Assembly: GCA_013420905.1 (NCBI GenBank)
Contig: JAAXNY010000005.1
Location: 1,860,001 to 1,924,000 of the forward strand
Direction: 5' to 3'
Origin: Collybia mongolica
Taxonomy: Eukaryota > Basidiomycota > Agaricomycetes > Agaricales > Clitocybaceae
DNA: 64,000 nt
Under the pieces are notes generated by a model that was given only the letters and a program-made list of their open reading frames with translations, searched no databases and was not told the DNA's origin. Of this stretch, positions 48,086 to 59,800 are shown one piece after another. A program made the position numbers and the translations under genes. Position 1 is the first letter of the stretch. The number at the start of each line of letters is the position of its first letter.

Positions 48086-49064
48086 ATGACCGCAATGGCA
48101 TACTCTGCGTACGATCCCGGCTTCAACCGCTCCCTTTCTCGTCGCCAGTCTGTCGCCTATGGGGCACCTCCTTACTCCCACCAAGGAATGTATACTGAAC
48201 CGATGATTCCACATGGCTTATCCGACGTGAGTGGCTTCTCCCAGGTTCCATAAAATGTCTACTCACTTGTGCCAGTATCCACAGCCTTCATACCAAATAT
48301 ATGGTCCTCCAGCCGGTACCGTTCCAATGAGCCATAGACTAACCGGCCCTTGTACGTTTATTGGCCATTATCACCCCTCGAATATGGCTCCTGATTTTTT
48401 TTATTTCTAAAGCTTATGAGGACCTTGAAGTTCACGAACCGTATTACCCCGACGAGCGACAGCTTTCCCCAGGACATCTTCCCATGATCCCTCACAGCAC
48501 GATGAGCATGGGTCGGCCGCGTCACCGGCGTCATTCGACCGTGTCGTTTACGGCACGGCCTCCCCCGATGGATTCCTACCGCCACCCTAGCTCTATTAGC
48601 ATCAAATTTAAACGAAAGGGTTCATTCGGCGCAGGTATCAGCCTTGGGGAGGCCCAAGATCGTATCAGGCTTTCTGGGAATGATAATTACAGAATGCATG
48701 ACTTCCATGCAGATAGCCGTAACAGGATCCTTCTACGGGTTAGGGTGAGCACCATGATAGCGTTAAAGCTTCGAGCTTCTCACCAATCACCCGGCAGTGG
48801 TCTGGCTATTCCTCGATGACTTATGAAATACCACTTGATGGATATGATGGGCGTGTCAGCCTGCAGACTCTCGCGAGGCGTGTGTCGAGAGCATGTGTTC
48901 ATTATCTGCAGGTGACCTTCTATCCTCTCCTTGAAAATAAATTATTCTTACTCCTTTGGCTTCCGCAGGCGAATGTGATACCCATAGTATGGGACCGGGT
49001 ACAACTTCACCACTTGGAGGAAGTCTCGTACGGCGTGTGGCAACCCATGTTGTCAGTACGTTAG
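48086..49064 (+). CDS. DUF6741-like conserved basidiomycete protein
   Basis: Five exons: 48086-48226, 48276-48351, 48413-48744, 48798-48911, 48969-49064; 252 aa. The N-terminus is Tyr/Pro/Ser-rich and disordered (MTAMAYSAYDPGFNRSLSRR, HQGMYTEPMIPHGL). The C-terminal half is a compact region: IKFKRKGSFGAGISLGEAQ, RLSGNDNYRMHDFHADSRN, ILLRVRWSGYSSMTYEIPLD, GRVSLQTLARRVSRACVHYL and the end VIPIVWDRVQLHHLEEVSYG. I recall this architecture from mushroom genomes as an uncharacterised domain annotated DUF6741; the label is from memory and unverified. The function is unknown. Confidence 0.8.
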
Positions 49065-49472
49065 TCCTCGATCACTATCTAGCATAGCCACCGCTACGTC
49101 CACCACACCTTTGGCGCGTTCCATTTGATACCATCTCATGGCTCACCGCGGCTTTGTATCACGGTCGGAGGCTACTGGCTGAAATCAAATTTCAGCAGTG
49201 ACCAACCCACTCGCCTTCCGAGTATAGAACTATTGCACTCACGACCTTTTACGAATAGTACGATCGATCTATGTACCCCCCACATTTGACTGCAAAATAT
49301 TATTATTTTACAGATATACAAACGATGCTTGGGTGGACACTTTTCACGTTCGTAGCTTCTTTTCGTCAGGACGAGGTAAATACTTCATGTTTGAACGGAC
49401 AGAAATCTTTGCATGTCGTCCTATTAAAGCTGGAGACTATCGTACCAGGTATATACACATATGTCTAGGCTT
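49065..49472. other. Convergent intergenic region
   Basis: About 400 bp between the DUF6741-like stop (+) and the nucleoside transporter stop (-). No gene is seen. Confidence 0.45.
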
Positions 49473-51110
49473 TCACTCTGTGAATGGGTTACAACCGCAC
49501 ACGGCTGCTTTAACAGCGAAGTTCGCAATACTGCCCATAGCAAGACCTCCCACGAGACAAAAACTCGCAACAGTTGCTGCAACGTCGACGTCTTCTTTGT
49601 GGCCCTTCAATCGAGGATTGTGTTCCAGTGAAGGGGCAGACATCATGCATAAGCTTGAAACGTAGCCATTAGATAACCCGAATGCGAAGAGTATAAGCAT
49701 AAATAGGAAGTCGGAGTTAATGATAGGTGATGATGGGATACTGGACAAGGGCCGTTGCACATTGCACATGAGGAATAATGGCACAAATAGGGTGCGGGAG
49801 AGGGAAAGTGTCAGGAGCCGTTTGGCCGACCAAATCAATAGACTGGGGAAGGAACAGATATATCTGCCCGAGAAATCTCCTAGGCTGAATACCAGAAAAT
49901 GAACTGCACTGAAAAGAAGAGGGTGGATGTTCGGATTTATTGGTTGCACTGAAACAGTGATCGGGGGGAACACCGCCTACAAGTTGAAGATAAGCCATGG
50001 TGGATGCATCTATATAATGAAAACGCACCAAAGTGACAACGAATACATAGGCGACTGCGATGTGATAGACAACATTGGTCCTGGCTATTCGAATTATACG
50101 TGCTTTATCATTGGTGAACTCGCTCCGTCCAACAGACGTCAAGGCCTGACGCTCATGTGGGAATCCCAAATCCCTTAAGGACTTGTGTTGTTCAAGGGAT
50201 GCGGCGACTGTCTTGTATATGGGCATTCGCACCAGCCAAGCGTGGGCTACTGCACTAACCACGAAGAACACAGTCGAGAGCGCAAAGAACACAAATGCTG
50301 ACCGTTCTTCGGCTGACCCATCCTTCAACTGAGTCTCGATTAGCTCCTTTTTTTTCCCCCAGAGGAACGCAGAGGCGCTGATGACTTGAACCGCACTGAC
50401 TGCCACAGCTACAGCTGCCTGGCCGGACATCATCGATTGTACGGCTGTAGGCCCGAAAAGCGATGCTACCGCGATGACAGAGGTCTGAAGGTATGCGCCT
50501 GCGGTTGCCTGGGTTGCACCATTCAGGAGGACGAATGTGAAAAATATTCCTGGAGGTATGCGGAAGAAGGTACTGAGAGTTAAAAGCAAAGTGAGGATAG
50601 TTAAAGAGAATATCGTTATTCGTGCTTGACGGGATGGCGACGTCTACACGTGCTATATTGTAAGTGTGTGGAGTTCAGGGTTTTCGACGACTTTACTTGT
50701 TTAGATACGGCTGTTGCATGCGCCAGGAATATAAAATTTGCGCCCGTGAAGGTCATGGATAAGTATGATGAGAAAGACTGCTTCAGTGGAGAGTCCGCCA
50801 ATCGAGAGATAAAGAACGGGGTCGCTGTGATTATTGCTTGTCGGACCTGTGAGCGGAGCAGTTGGGACTACTAGGATGATTGCAACATACCATTCCATGG
50901 GAGAAGAACGGAGCACCCTAGAACGAAATGAATCCACCTTATCCGGGCATCCACCAGCATTGATGGAGGGTCAACACTTGACAGAGCCAAGTCTCCTGAT
51001 TCTGCTTCCTCTCCGTCTGCGTCCAGCTCGATATCGGATGGAATCACATTGTCTACTAAGGCTTGTGGGACTGCATGATACAACGCCTCTGGTGATGATG
51101 GGGGAGACAT
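49473..51110 (-). CDS. Equilibrative nucleoside transporter (ENT/SLC29 family)
   Basis: Multi-pass membrane carrier for nucleosides; the yeast relative FUN26 is vacuolar. The start is MSPPSSPEALYHAVPQ at 51110. The first exon (51110-50891) ends in the family signature ILPWN-type motif, here VLGCSVLLPWN, and joins exon 50836 to give LLPWNAIITATPFFISR, the expected TM1 continuation. Later landmarks are SYLSMTFTGANFIFLAHATA, IPPGIFFTFVLLNGATQATA, YLQTSVIAVASLFGP and QSMMSGQAAVAVAVSAVQVI, a loop with KKKELIETQLKDG, and the C-terminal FALSTVF/LSNGYVSSLCMMSAP and AATVASFCLVGGLAMGSIA. The acidic N-terminal tail (SDIELDADGEEAESGD) is cytosolic. The C-terminal exon joins were not all fixed. Confidence 0.88.
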
Positions 51111-51301
51111 GAACAGTGATGAATGGTTGTGCGTGAGCCAGCAGGTACGATGGGCGTCGGACGCCGGGCCGAGGAAAACGTGCAGCCAAACGGTTTTGGA
51201 AGACTGAGGCCAAGCTCTCTTATTTAATAATCCCCAGGTACTTGAGGGCCTTTGAGAACAACCGTGTATTACTACGATTACGAGGTGGAATATATGAACT
51301 A

Positions 51302-52561
51302 TTAATGCATATCCATCGGAATAATTTGGTTCGGTTCTTCCTTGAGAACCATTGCGGTAAGACGTTGTCTCTGCTTCATCTCTTTCCTCTCTCTTCTCTT
51401 CGTCTGCCTCTCCATGTTCGCAGCAGACGCCTTGTGCTTCCACCTGCGTTTCCTCTGCTCTTCCCTCTGCTCTTCTATTTGCTGGCGCCACTTAAATGCA
51501 GCCTCTGCTCGGGCTTCCCTGACAGTTCGGCCATTCAGATTTGCCGTTTCTTTGGTTGTCAAATCTGTGAAGAGCTTCTGCTTCGCGGCTTGCCAGTTTT
51601 TCCAACGTTGATGTTTCTTAGCGCGCGAGTGGGGGTTAGCTAGCTCTCTGACGAGATAACTTTCAACCGGAGGAGATTCGCCGAACTTCCGTGCGCGATG
51701 GGGGTTATAGAGTGCAGTAAGATATTCTGCTTCTGTTGGGCGCCGCGGAACAGGGCCCTTTATGGAAAGGCTGAACGCAGGAGGTTTGTAGGTCACCTTT
51801 GTTACTTCACTCTTAGATGTGTCATATGATGATGCTGAGGAGACGGGTTCATCGAGGTAACACGGATGTAACAAAATTACTCACGTTCAGGATGTGTTGG
51901 CTTCGCTGTTTCAGGCCAAGGAATTGGAACCTTCTCATTTCTTTGATGGGGGATTCTAGGTACGGTGCTTGTCGCGAACCGTTGCCAATCGTATCGACGG
52001 AAGAAGGGATTCCAAAATGGTTTTGAGGAGCCCAGACGTTGTGCAAAGACACTACTATATGTTTAGGCAGGAAGGAAACCACAATTTCAAGAAAAAAACT
52101 TACGGAACTACCTGAGGTTCTGTTGAGTCTTTGGCAGGTGCGAGCTCATAATTACCTAGAAACAGCTGACATCTGGAATAGTGGTAGTTTTTACTAGGTG
52201 GCAGTTTCCCGGTATCCTCGTCGCCAGCCTACACATTCTTTAGGCATATAACCAATGAGTGAAATATACAACTTACATTCACCACACCCTTCACAAAAAC
52301 ACGGTTGCTGATTCTGTTTATGCTAAGGACTTCGTGAAGGGTGTTCTTTTTGTCTCCAAGCAGCCGTATTTGGTCTCCCGGAACCACATTCCAGTATTTG
52401 ATACGGTCCTTAGGTCTGACAGACTTGATGACAGGATCCCGAATGCTTGTGCGCTTCATCCATTGTTTGGGAATTGGTAGCAAGTGTCTGAAATCTGTCG
52501 TCCAAGGTTTTGTAGTTGTGGCGGTCAACAGCTGATTCCGGGTGAATGGTTTAAGAGGCAT
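51302..52561 (-). CDS. MRPL40: Mitochondrial large-subunit ribosomal protein uL24m
   Basis: Four exons: 52561-52277, 52228-52104, 52054-51885, 51834-51302; 370 aa. The KOW/SH3-like uL24 core is IKYWNVVPGDQIRLLGDKKN with EVLSINRISNRVFVKGVVN. A long fungal-type extension follows: RCQLFLGNYELAP, VFAQRLGSSKPFWNPFFRRY, RPTEAEYLTALYNPHRARK, and a very basic helical C-terminus. The N-terminus MPLKPFTRNQLLTATTTKPW can serve as a mitochondrial presequence. In yeast the homologue is MRPL40. It lies downstream of the MBF-type factor on the same strand. Confidence 0.9.
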
Positions 52562-52881
52562 GGATCAAATTGAAAGCGGCTTTTAGAGAAGCCTCATGAG
52601 CAATGGGATTGGTGAATAGTATTGAGCAGAACGCGTTGGTTGAACGCAGTGACTGTAGGCAAAATTTGGCCAAAGTCACATGATCAGCAAACTTTGGATT
52701 GCTCCGGTCGTCCATTCCTCGGAGTGAACTGTAGTGTAGTGCCATGAGATGGATAGCCAGTAGCCATAGTGTCCTTGTTCACACCGAAATACATATCGTT
52801 ATTAATTTACAGTGCTGTACAAGAAACATTCGAAGGACAAAAATAGATAAACTCAAGGCTAAATTGTAAAATTGTACAAAA
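52562..52881. other. Short intergenic region
   Basis: A 320-bp spacer between uL24m and the MBF-type gene, both on the minus strand. It carries the uL24m promoter. No gene is seen. Confidence 0.5.
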
Positions 52882-55351
52882 TCATCCAACTGATCCGGAC
52901 TTGGAACCGCTCCAGGCTGTCGACGACGAGCTGGGTTCTTCTGATTCCAGAGTCTTGAATGATAAAAACATAAGCAAGTAAAGATTTTGTAGTTTAGTTC
53001 GACTTACCTCCAACAACATACCGAGCACATGATCGACCTCGGACGGGGGTACCCCACCACACCCGGCCCCAATAAGTCGCCTGTACTCCCCCATTCTCCC
53101 ACTGGTTCCAGCTTCAGCTTGGAAAGTCACTAAATCATCAAACGTGGTTTTCCTCCGTTTCCGAAGGTGTGCTATTTCGTCCCGGAGGGTCTCGCAGGCC
53201 AGCCGAATTTCTTCTGGATCGGTTGGGAGATCCGCGTGGAGTGCAATTAGGTCAGAAATGTCTTCAACCTGAGATGAGGACTTCCGTTTGGCCTGCAGCT
53301 TCTCCCGGTCAGACCCTGGATCAGTGTCCATGTCTTCTTCAACGTTGTATGAGGCAGTCGCTTCCGTGACTATCAACTCGCCGTTTGCAGCGTCTCGGAT
53401 AGTTGCTTCTCGCAGTTCTTCATCTTTGACCCATTTTTCCCACCCCAAACGGTATCGTCGGCCCATCTTCATATATAGTTCTCCTTCCATCTCGTTTAAC
53501 ATTTGTTTGGCATGTATCAATCCTTCAGCCTGTGTCTTCAGGTGTCCAACTGCACGTTGGCTCTCTAAAATTTCCCCTTGGATATTACCAAGTAAAGCGT
53601 GGGCTTGTGTCGTATCGCGCTCTTTGTCACGGAGTTCCTGGTCAAAAGACGCCGCCAAACTATCTAACATAGTGGTCATGTCGTTCACGCACCGTGTGCT
53701 GGCCTTTTGTCCCGCGACAGAGTGATGTAGCGGTGGTCTATCGCCATTTGCGGGAGCGAACGCATAGTTAGGAGGCGCGTTATGTGGCGGATAGGCGACT
53801 TGTGCGTTACGAAAAGACATCGATAGGGCACGAGATGCCGGTACTGGTGACGATCGAAATCGTTCATCCTCGAGAATGTAATCTTCAGTACTCTTCCCGT
53901 CATTATTCACAATTTTTGGGTCGGCGCCGTGGTCAATAAGGATTTTGACCAGGCGTTTACTCCTGCATCGTGCTGCCATTGTCAACGCGGTTTCTCCATC
54001 TTCATCCTGAAAGTTAATAACATCCGCTAGTTCCTTGGGATAATCCGCAAGTCTGGTTAAAACTGCCTCCATGTAATACCGTGCTGCATGGGCTTTCCCC
54101 TTTGACATGGCAACGTCTACCACGTGGTGGAAAAGGGTACGGTTGTAATTGTCGATATTCAGTGTAGAGCGGTGAAGAAGCTCATACAACTCTGGAAACT
54201 TTCGTACGTCGTAATTGTTCGCAAACATGACACTCCGCATCAGGGGTGTCTGGCCTGCCTTGTTCACTTTAAAGATATCTGCTCCGGCTGTAAGTAGGAG
54301 CTTGACAATACGGATGCGCCCCATAGCGCACGCCCAATGTAGGGAAGTGTGGCCGTCGTCGTCAATGGCCATGTTGGGGTCAAAATTGGATGGAGGGGAA
54401 ATGAGGATAGGTGGGATTTGGTTTGTATCAGATATGAAGTATTCTAATATCTGGTCTCCGTACGTGCGCGCATCGCCGGCGCCGTTGGCTTTTTCACCGT
54501 CGGACAAGTCGTCATAGTGATCATCGGCTGAGCGGTGGTATTTGTTCCGACGATTTCTGCCTGCAGGATGGTTTCGATCATCCTCCACACCGTTAGATCC
54601 AAAGGAACGATCAGGACTACGTATGGGAGATGGCGTACGCGAGCTAGAGGACGCCTCTGATGGAGAGGGAGTCATGGAACCGTCCTCTGAGCCACGAACT
54701 GACAAAGTCTCATGGTCAGTCTCCTCCTCCACAGCATCTGGAGCGTGCCGCCTGGAGGACCGTGTGTTGATCATCGAGGCACTTGAAGACGGGTCGGCGA
54801 TAGGCGCGCGGCGCGTTGGCCGTGTTGTGCTGGCAACTAGATGTTTTGGTGCGAGGGGAGGACTTTTGGCAGCGGGTTGGAATTCGATTATAGGGCGCAG
54901 TAGTTGGTCGCAGTTATATTGTTTTGCAAGGCCCAGCCCACGTTCAAGTGGGATCCATGTTCCTGTGGTATAACCGTTGACAGGACTGACGCGTCGGAAA
55001 AGAAAGCTAACGGACCTTGATATTTACCGTAGCCCCCTTGAACCTTTTCATGTTCGCCTTTTTGAACCTCTCGCTCAAGTACGCGAGTACGTTGGGGCTT
55101 GTCGAAACCAGCGACTTTCAAAATTTGGGTCGCGTTTAACCAAGAATCGGCGCGCCGCCTCATCACCGCGACACCCTTGCACATCCTAAGCGTGTAAAGG
55201 TGGTCAATCCACGTGTTAGATCGCGCCAGGGCATACGTACATCTCGTACACGGGAATCCCGCTATATGTCGCCTGGTTGAAAAAGAGGACGTCAGCACGG
55301 CATTCCATTGGAACAAAAGAAATCAACCTTGAAAATCTGCGTTTCCGGCAT
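52882..55351 (-). CDS. MBP1: APSES/KilA-N plus ankyrin cell-cycle factor (MBF subunit)
   Basis: Mbp1/Res-type DNA-binding subunit of the MBF complex that drives G1/S genes. Five exons: 55351-55328, 55272-55241, 55185-55016, 54962-53008, 52953-52882; 750 aa. The APSES domain occupies the N-terminus: [60 protein letters not shown] and [21 protein letters not shown] Ser-rich linker follows. Ankyrin repeats lie at about residues 260-420 ([50 protein letters not shown]). Next is a coiled-coil region (about 480-650) for partner binding, probably a Swi6-like subunit. The first two coding exons are 24 and 32 nt. The donor gtacgt at 55240 was chosen because only it restores YEMMCKGVAV. Confidence 0.93.
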
Positions 55352-56846
55352 GACTGCGATTGTATTTTTTCCCAAATACCGGCTACCGATACAAAGGAAG
55401 AGTCTACGACCTGTAACTGTTGTTTTAGAAGCTCGAGGGCTCGAGGGGAGGACCGTGGTGTCCTCGAATCTGGTAACAACGCGTGAATCAACAACGACAA
55501 ATACTCCGGTCAACCTCCGCCATTCACGCGCCGCCGAACTTTCTCATTGCAGCCTACATACCGCCCTTTCCACCGATGTTGCAAAAATTCGTGTCGGGTT
55601 AGAAGCTTGATCGATGAAGCCAATTAATTTCTAATAATGATTTTCCCGAGCCTTCCAATTCAGCGTGGCTCAAAAACAGTAACATCACGAGCTTGAACAC
55701 TGGGAGATCTGGTAATTTATTCCGGAAAGATGCACTACATTTCACGAAATACGCCCCAGCTGGCTAGCATGCCAAACAGCCATGATAATTCTATATCATT
55801 TATCGGCGTCTGGACTAGTGGGAAGATTTTAAACGGCCCCTCCAGGTCTGTCCCGGTTTGTTTAGCGTGCGTCAAACACTCTTGTGCATCAAGGAATACA
55901 ACCACCCGTTGGCTTCTCAAAAAAGGTCACTGAGTTCAAATGCAAGCAGATTAGTAGGTTGCGGGCATTCTTGGTCAAAATTCGCCATCAGCCCGAAAAC
56001 AACGCGGGGCAACCGCAGCCCATCGCCTTTGTGAGCGCGACGTAGAGTTAGGGGATTAGATAGCGAGTAGGTGACTTATCTTTCATCCGCGAAAAGGTAG
56101 CCCTCAGAGCTTGCTCTTCCCTTGATTGACTTCTGGGTTGACACGGTGTCATCATCGGAATGGCTCGGCGTACATTACCCCACTACCTTTGATGGTTCTG
56201 CGTCCTCATCCTACTAGCACGTTGTCCGTTTTTATGGGAATTCTTTATGCCAATTCAAGCTGTCCTCGTATCGGGGTCGCCTATTCAGCAGCAAGCATAT
56301 ATCATATAAACATGACCATCCTCGTCAATAGATCAAATCAGGCCAAGAACCGAGAGTGTGTAATGAGAGGTTGTGAGATTTGGCTTGTAATAGAGATGAA
56401 GTGCCCTGTGTCTGGCCTTCTAAGCACTTGTGAACGACTGTCTTCACACAGCGTCTGTCATCCACCCTGCGAGTTCGGTTGTCACTGAAGATGATTGGGG
56501 TGATGATTTCTGCTCAAGTGCAATTTCTGCCAAAGGAACGACCAGAACTGTGTGTAGTTGGATGGCGCCTTGGGACTACATCGTTGGCTAGAAGCGGGGG
56601 ACTCTTAAGTTCTTTATTTTTCTGGGCAAATATGTTATTTCTCACGATTTACTTTTCGGTCGCAAACGTCCCAAAGTTAGCTCCCCAATTGCCTCATTGC
56701 CTAAAGCCCACCGACACATGTCTGTGGCCTAGGATCATATCACACAGCCCATGCTGAGCATTGGACTACCATTCTTCTTGATACACTGAAGCTTCTCTCA
56801 TCCACCACCCTCAGTTCTGACTCACCGCACTTCGATCGCCACTACC
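55352..56846. other. Long divergent intergenic region
   Basis: About 1.5 kb between the MBF-type factor (-) and the GAR-domain gene (+). Several short open frames exist, but none has splice signals, a domain or protein-like composition. It must contain both promoters. Confidence 0.5.
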
Positions 56847-59800
56847 ATGTCCGCCGTCCTACCTCCACTAGATGCTCCTGAGTCGTCAGGTACGGCCGCG
56901 GCGCCTGTTCACGACGACATTACTTCCACTCTTGACCGAAGCCAATACGCTTCTACACCCAACACAAACACATCCTCTGGTGAGGAACAAGCACTTGAGC
57001 TTCATGAGGTAATCGAACTACAAACGTTCAGCGAGAGGAAGGCATGGATTGAGAAGAAGATCAAAGTTAGCGTGTTTACTTCTTCTCTTGGAAACTGCTT
57101 AATCCCATATAGTTCTTAGAACAAATGCCGCCAATTGAGGTGTTCGTAGGCTTGGACGCCATACGCACCTCGGCGGAGGAAGTTCCAGGACTGCCAACTC
57201 GAGAGGAACTGCAACAGTGGCTAGTGGAACATGATGCAATCGAGAAGGAGACAGAGATTTTTGATACAGGTGAACTTACAAAACTTAGGCAACTCACAAA
57301 AGGTGCGCGTGTTTGCAAACTTCTGATGCAACATACTCACCGATAACGCATTGGCAGCTGCGACGCAGCGAAATTTATCCCCAGCGGATACAGATGTGAT
57401 TGAACTCACACTTACGACTATTTATGAACTCGACAAACTACTCCACCTCTTAAGGAATCGGTCCGAGAACTTGGACCTTCTTGGCATCAGGCTAACATGG
57501 GAGGAACATCGCATTTCTGGCTGGGTGGAACGTCGCAAAATTATTGAGGATCTTAGCACCTTTCTGGAAAATCGTGCTCGGTGGACACCCACTGTTTATG
57601 AAACTGTAATGAAGCCCGAAGAGTCGACTGCTCTCAACCGGCGGGGCTCGATCGCTTCCATGGCTTCTGCGACTTCGGAATCGTCTATTACGACTCCAGG
57701 ATTTTCTCGAAGCGCTCGTTTTAAGTTGGCAGAATTCTTGTCACGGGATGCGGCTCAATTTGCAGGACGAGTAACTAGTCTCCGCCACGGAAAAATTACT
57801 GCTGCTGGGAAGGTGCTGGACAAGTTAATAGACCATAGCCGTAAACCTGTACCGGAGGTGCTTCTTGATGAGCAAGACAAGCTGGAAGAGAAGGGAATTG
57901 CGGAAATGGAGCACATAGGCAAGTTTGTTATGAGTGTAATCATGCAATGGAGAAAGTATACCATCTTCTTCCCTTCTCTGTTGCAAAAGTGTTAAATTTG
58001 ATGGCTACAGGGCCGACGAAATATATGTCGAAACAATGAAGGACAAGCTTTCAGCCCAAAACCTGTTAGAGGAAATAGAGACTGCCAAGCTATATCATCC
58101 CACCTCGCGACAAAGCACGTCGTTTGTGTCTCGCGCAGATGCCTTAATCAAGCGTATTGCCTTGCGGGGCAATCCTGCTTCGTCATCGAGCACATTCCCA
58201 TTACCGGAACACCCTCTCTTTAGTGACCAAAGGGGCTTCAACAAATTCCTTGCCCAGTCACTCTCTTCCGAAATAAGCTCAGCTGCTGACTTGGCCAGAA
58301 AAGTGGACGCCTTGGCTAAGTCTTATCGTTCTGGATATGAGGCTGTAGGGCGTGTAGAGACTCTTGCTGCTGCTGGAGAGCATCTCTCAGGTGCCCTCAC
58401 GAGTGTTATCACCCGGCTAAACGAAGGGGTCTCAACTCGTGATGAGGATGGCTCGCCTCCCAACCTTATGTCTGAGGCGTGCCTAGAGCCCTCTCGGCAT
58501 TCCGCATTCCTGACACTCCTTCCTTCTATCCTCGACGAAGGAGACCAGGCTATTGAAAAGGCGAATCAGGTGTTGCGAAGTTCACAACCGGCCATTCTTG
58601 GGCTTGACCTTCCTGGTATAGATGATGCCTTTAAGGCTAATGCCATTTCTGAATTTCAACACCTAACGTCCCTACGTGACCGTGCCCGAGACGTCTCCTT
58701 TGTTATAAAAGCTCGTGTTTCTCGGCTGCGAGAAGCAAGGAGAATATGGATTTTAATGGGACGCGAGCTGAAAAAATTGGAAGATATCAGACTGCGGCTG
58801 GGAGAAGCCATGGAGAAGGATAGATGGAAAGGGGGCAGTGGAATTCCTGGCGAGCTTCCGACTCAACAAAACGCAATGACAACCCCTCCATCCATGACAG
58901 CAAGTATCCCAAATGAACTCGACCAACTCGCCGAGCAAATGATCAATGACATCGATACACCACTTGCCTCCCTTACAAGGACATTGGAAACCCCTTTGAA
59001 TGATTGGTTAATGCAAAGCTCCACTGGATTAAAAGCCTTGTTGGAAATCGTTACAAAGATGTCCCAACTTCTCGAGTCAATACAACAGCAAGCAAGTGTC
59101 ATGAATTCAGTCCATTCAGAATCCAACGACCTCCAGATGCGTATTGAGGATCTACAAGCGCGCTTCAAATCCCAGATCGATGAGGTACTCGCAGGGCAAC
59201 CTTCCAATGGCGATCTCGAGGATCCCGAAGTTGATCTACGCGGTGACCTCAGAGCCATCCATGAAGAAGCGCAGGCATTCGTGGATGGATTAACTGAACG
59301 GGTACCCTTTGTTGGACGGCACACTGATTCAGCATCTATCAGGACAAATTTCATTAAGAGACCTTTCTCTTCAGTTGATCTCAAACTGGGTGTGACCGGC
59401 CCAATGCCTATTGAATTACCATTCGACCTGTCCTCGCTCGATGAGGCCGCGCGCGCCGACTCAAATGCGTTTGTCTTGAGGCTTAATGGTAAACTGGAAA
59501 GCCTAACACGGTGCACACTCCACCTTCAGCTTGCGCACATTGCCAAAGAAGTCGACTCGGCTCTTTCCGACACGGTCTCTGACATAACTCACGTCGATCA
59601 AGAGCTTTCAGTATTCAAAGAATCTTTCAAGAGTATTGCACCAGCCGTTGATGTATTGAAATCTTTCGACATGCTCTCCAAGGGGCTGGAGCAGGCCATG
59701 ACAGTTCATCGAGCAAGGATTACAAATTCGTTCTCTTCCATTCGCGATCTATTGCAAAGTATAGAATCTTCCTCCGTAGCATTCGATGGCGGAATGCACG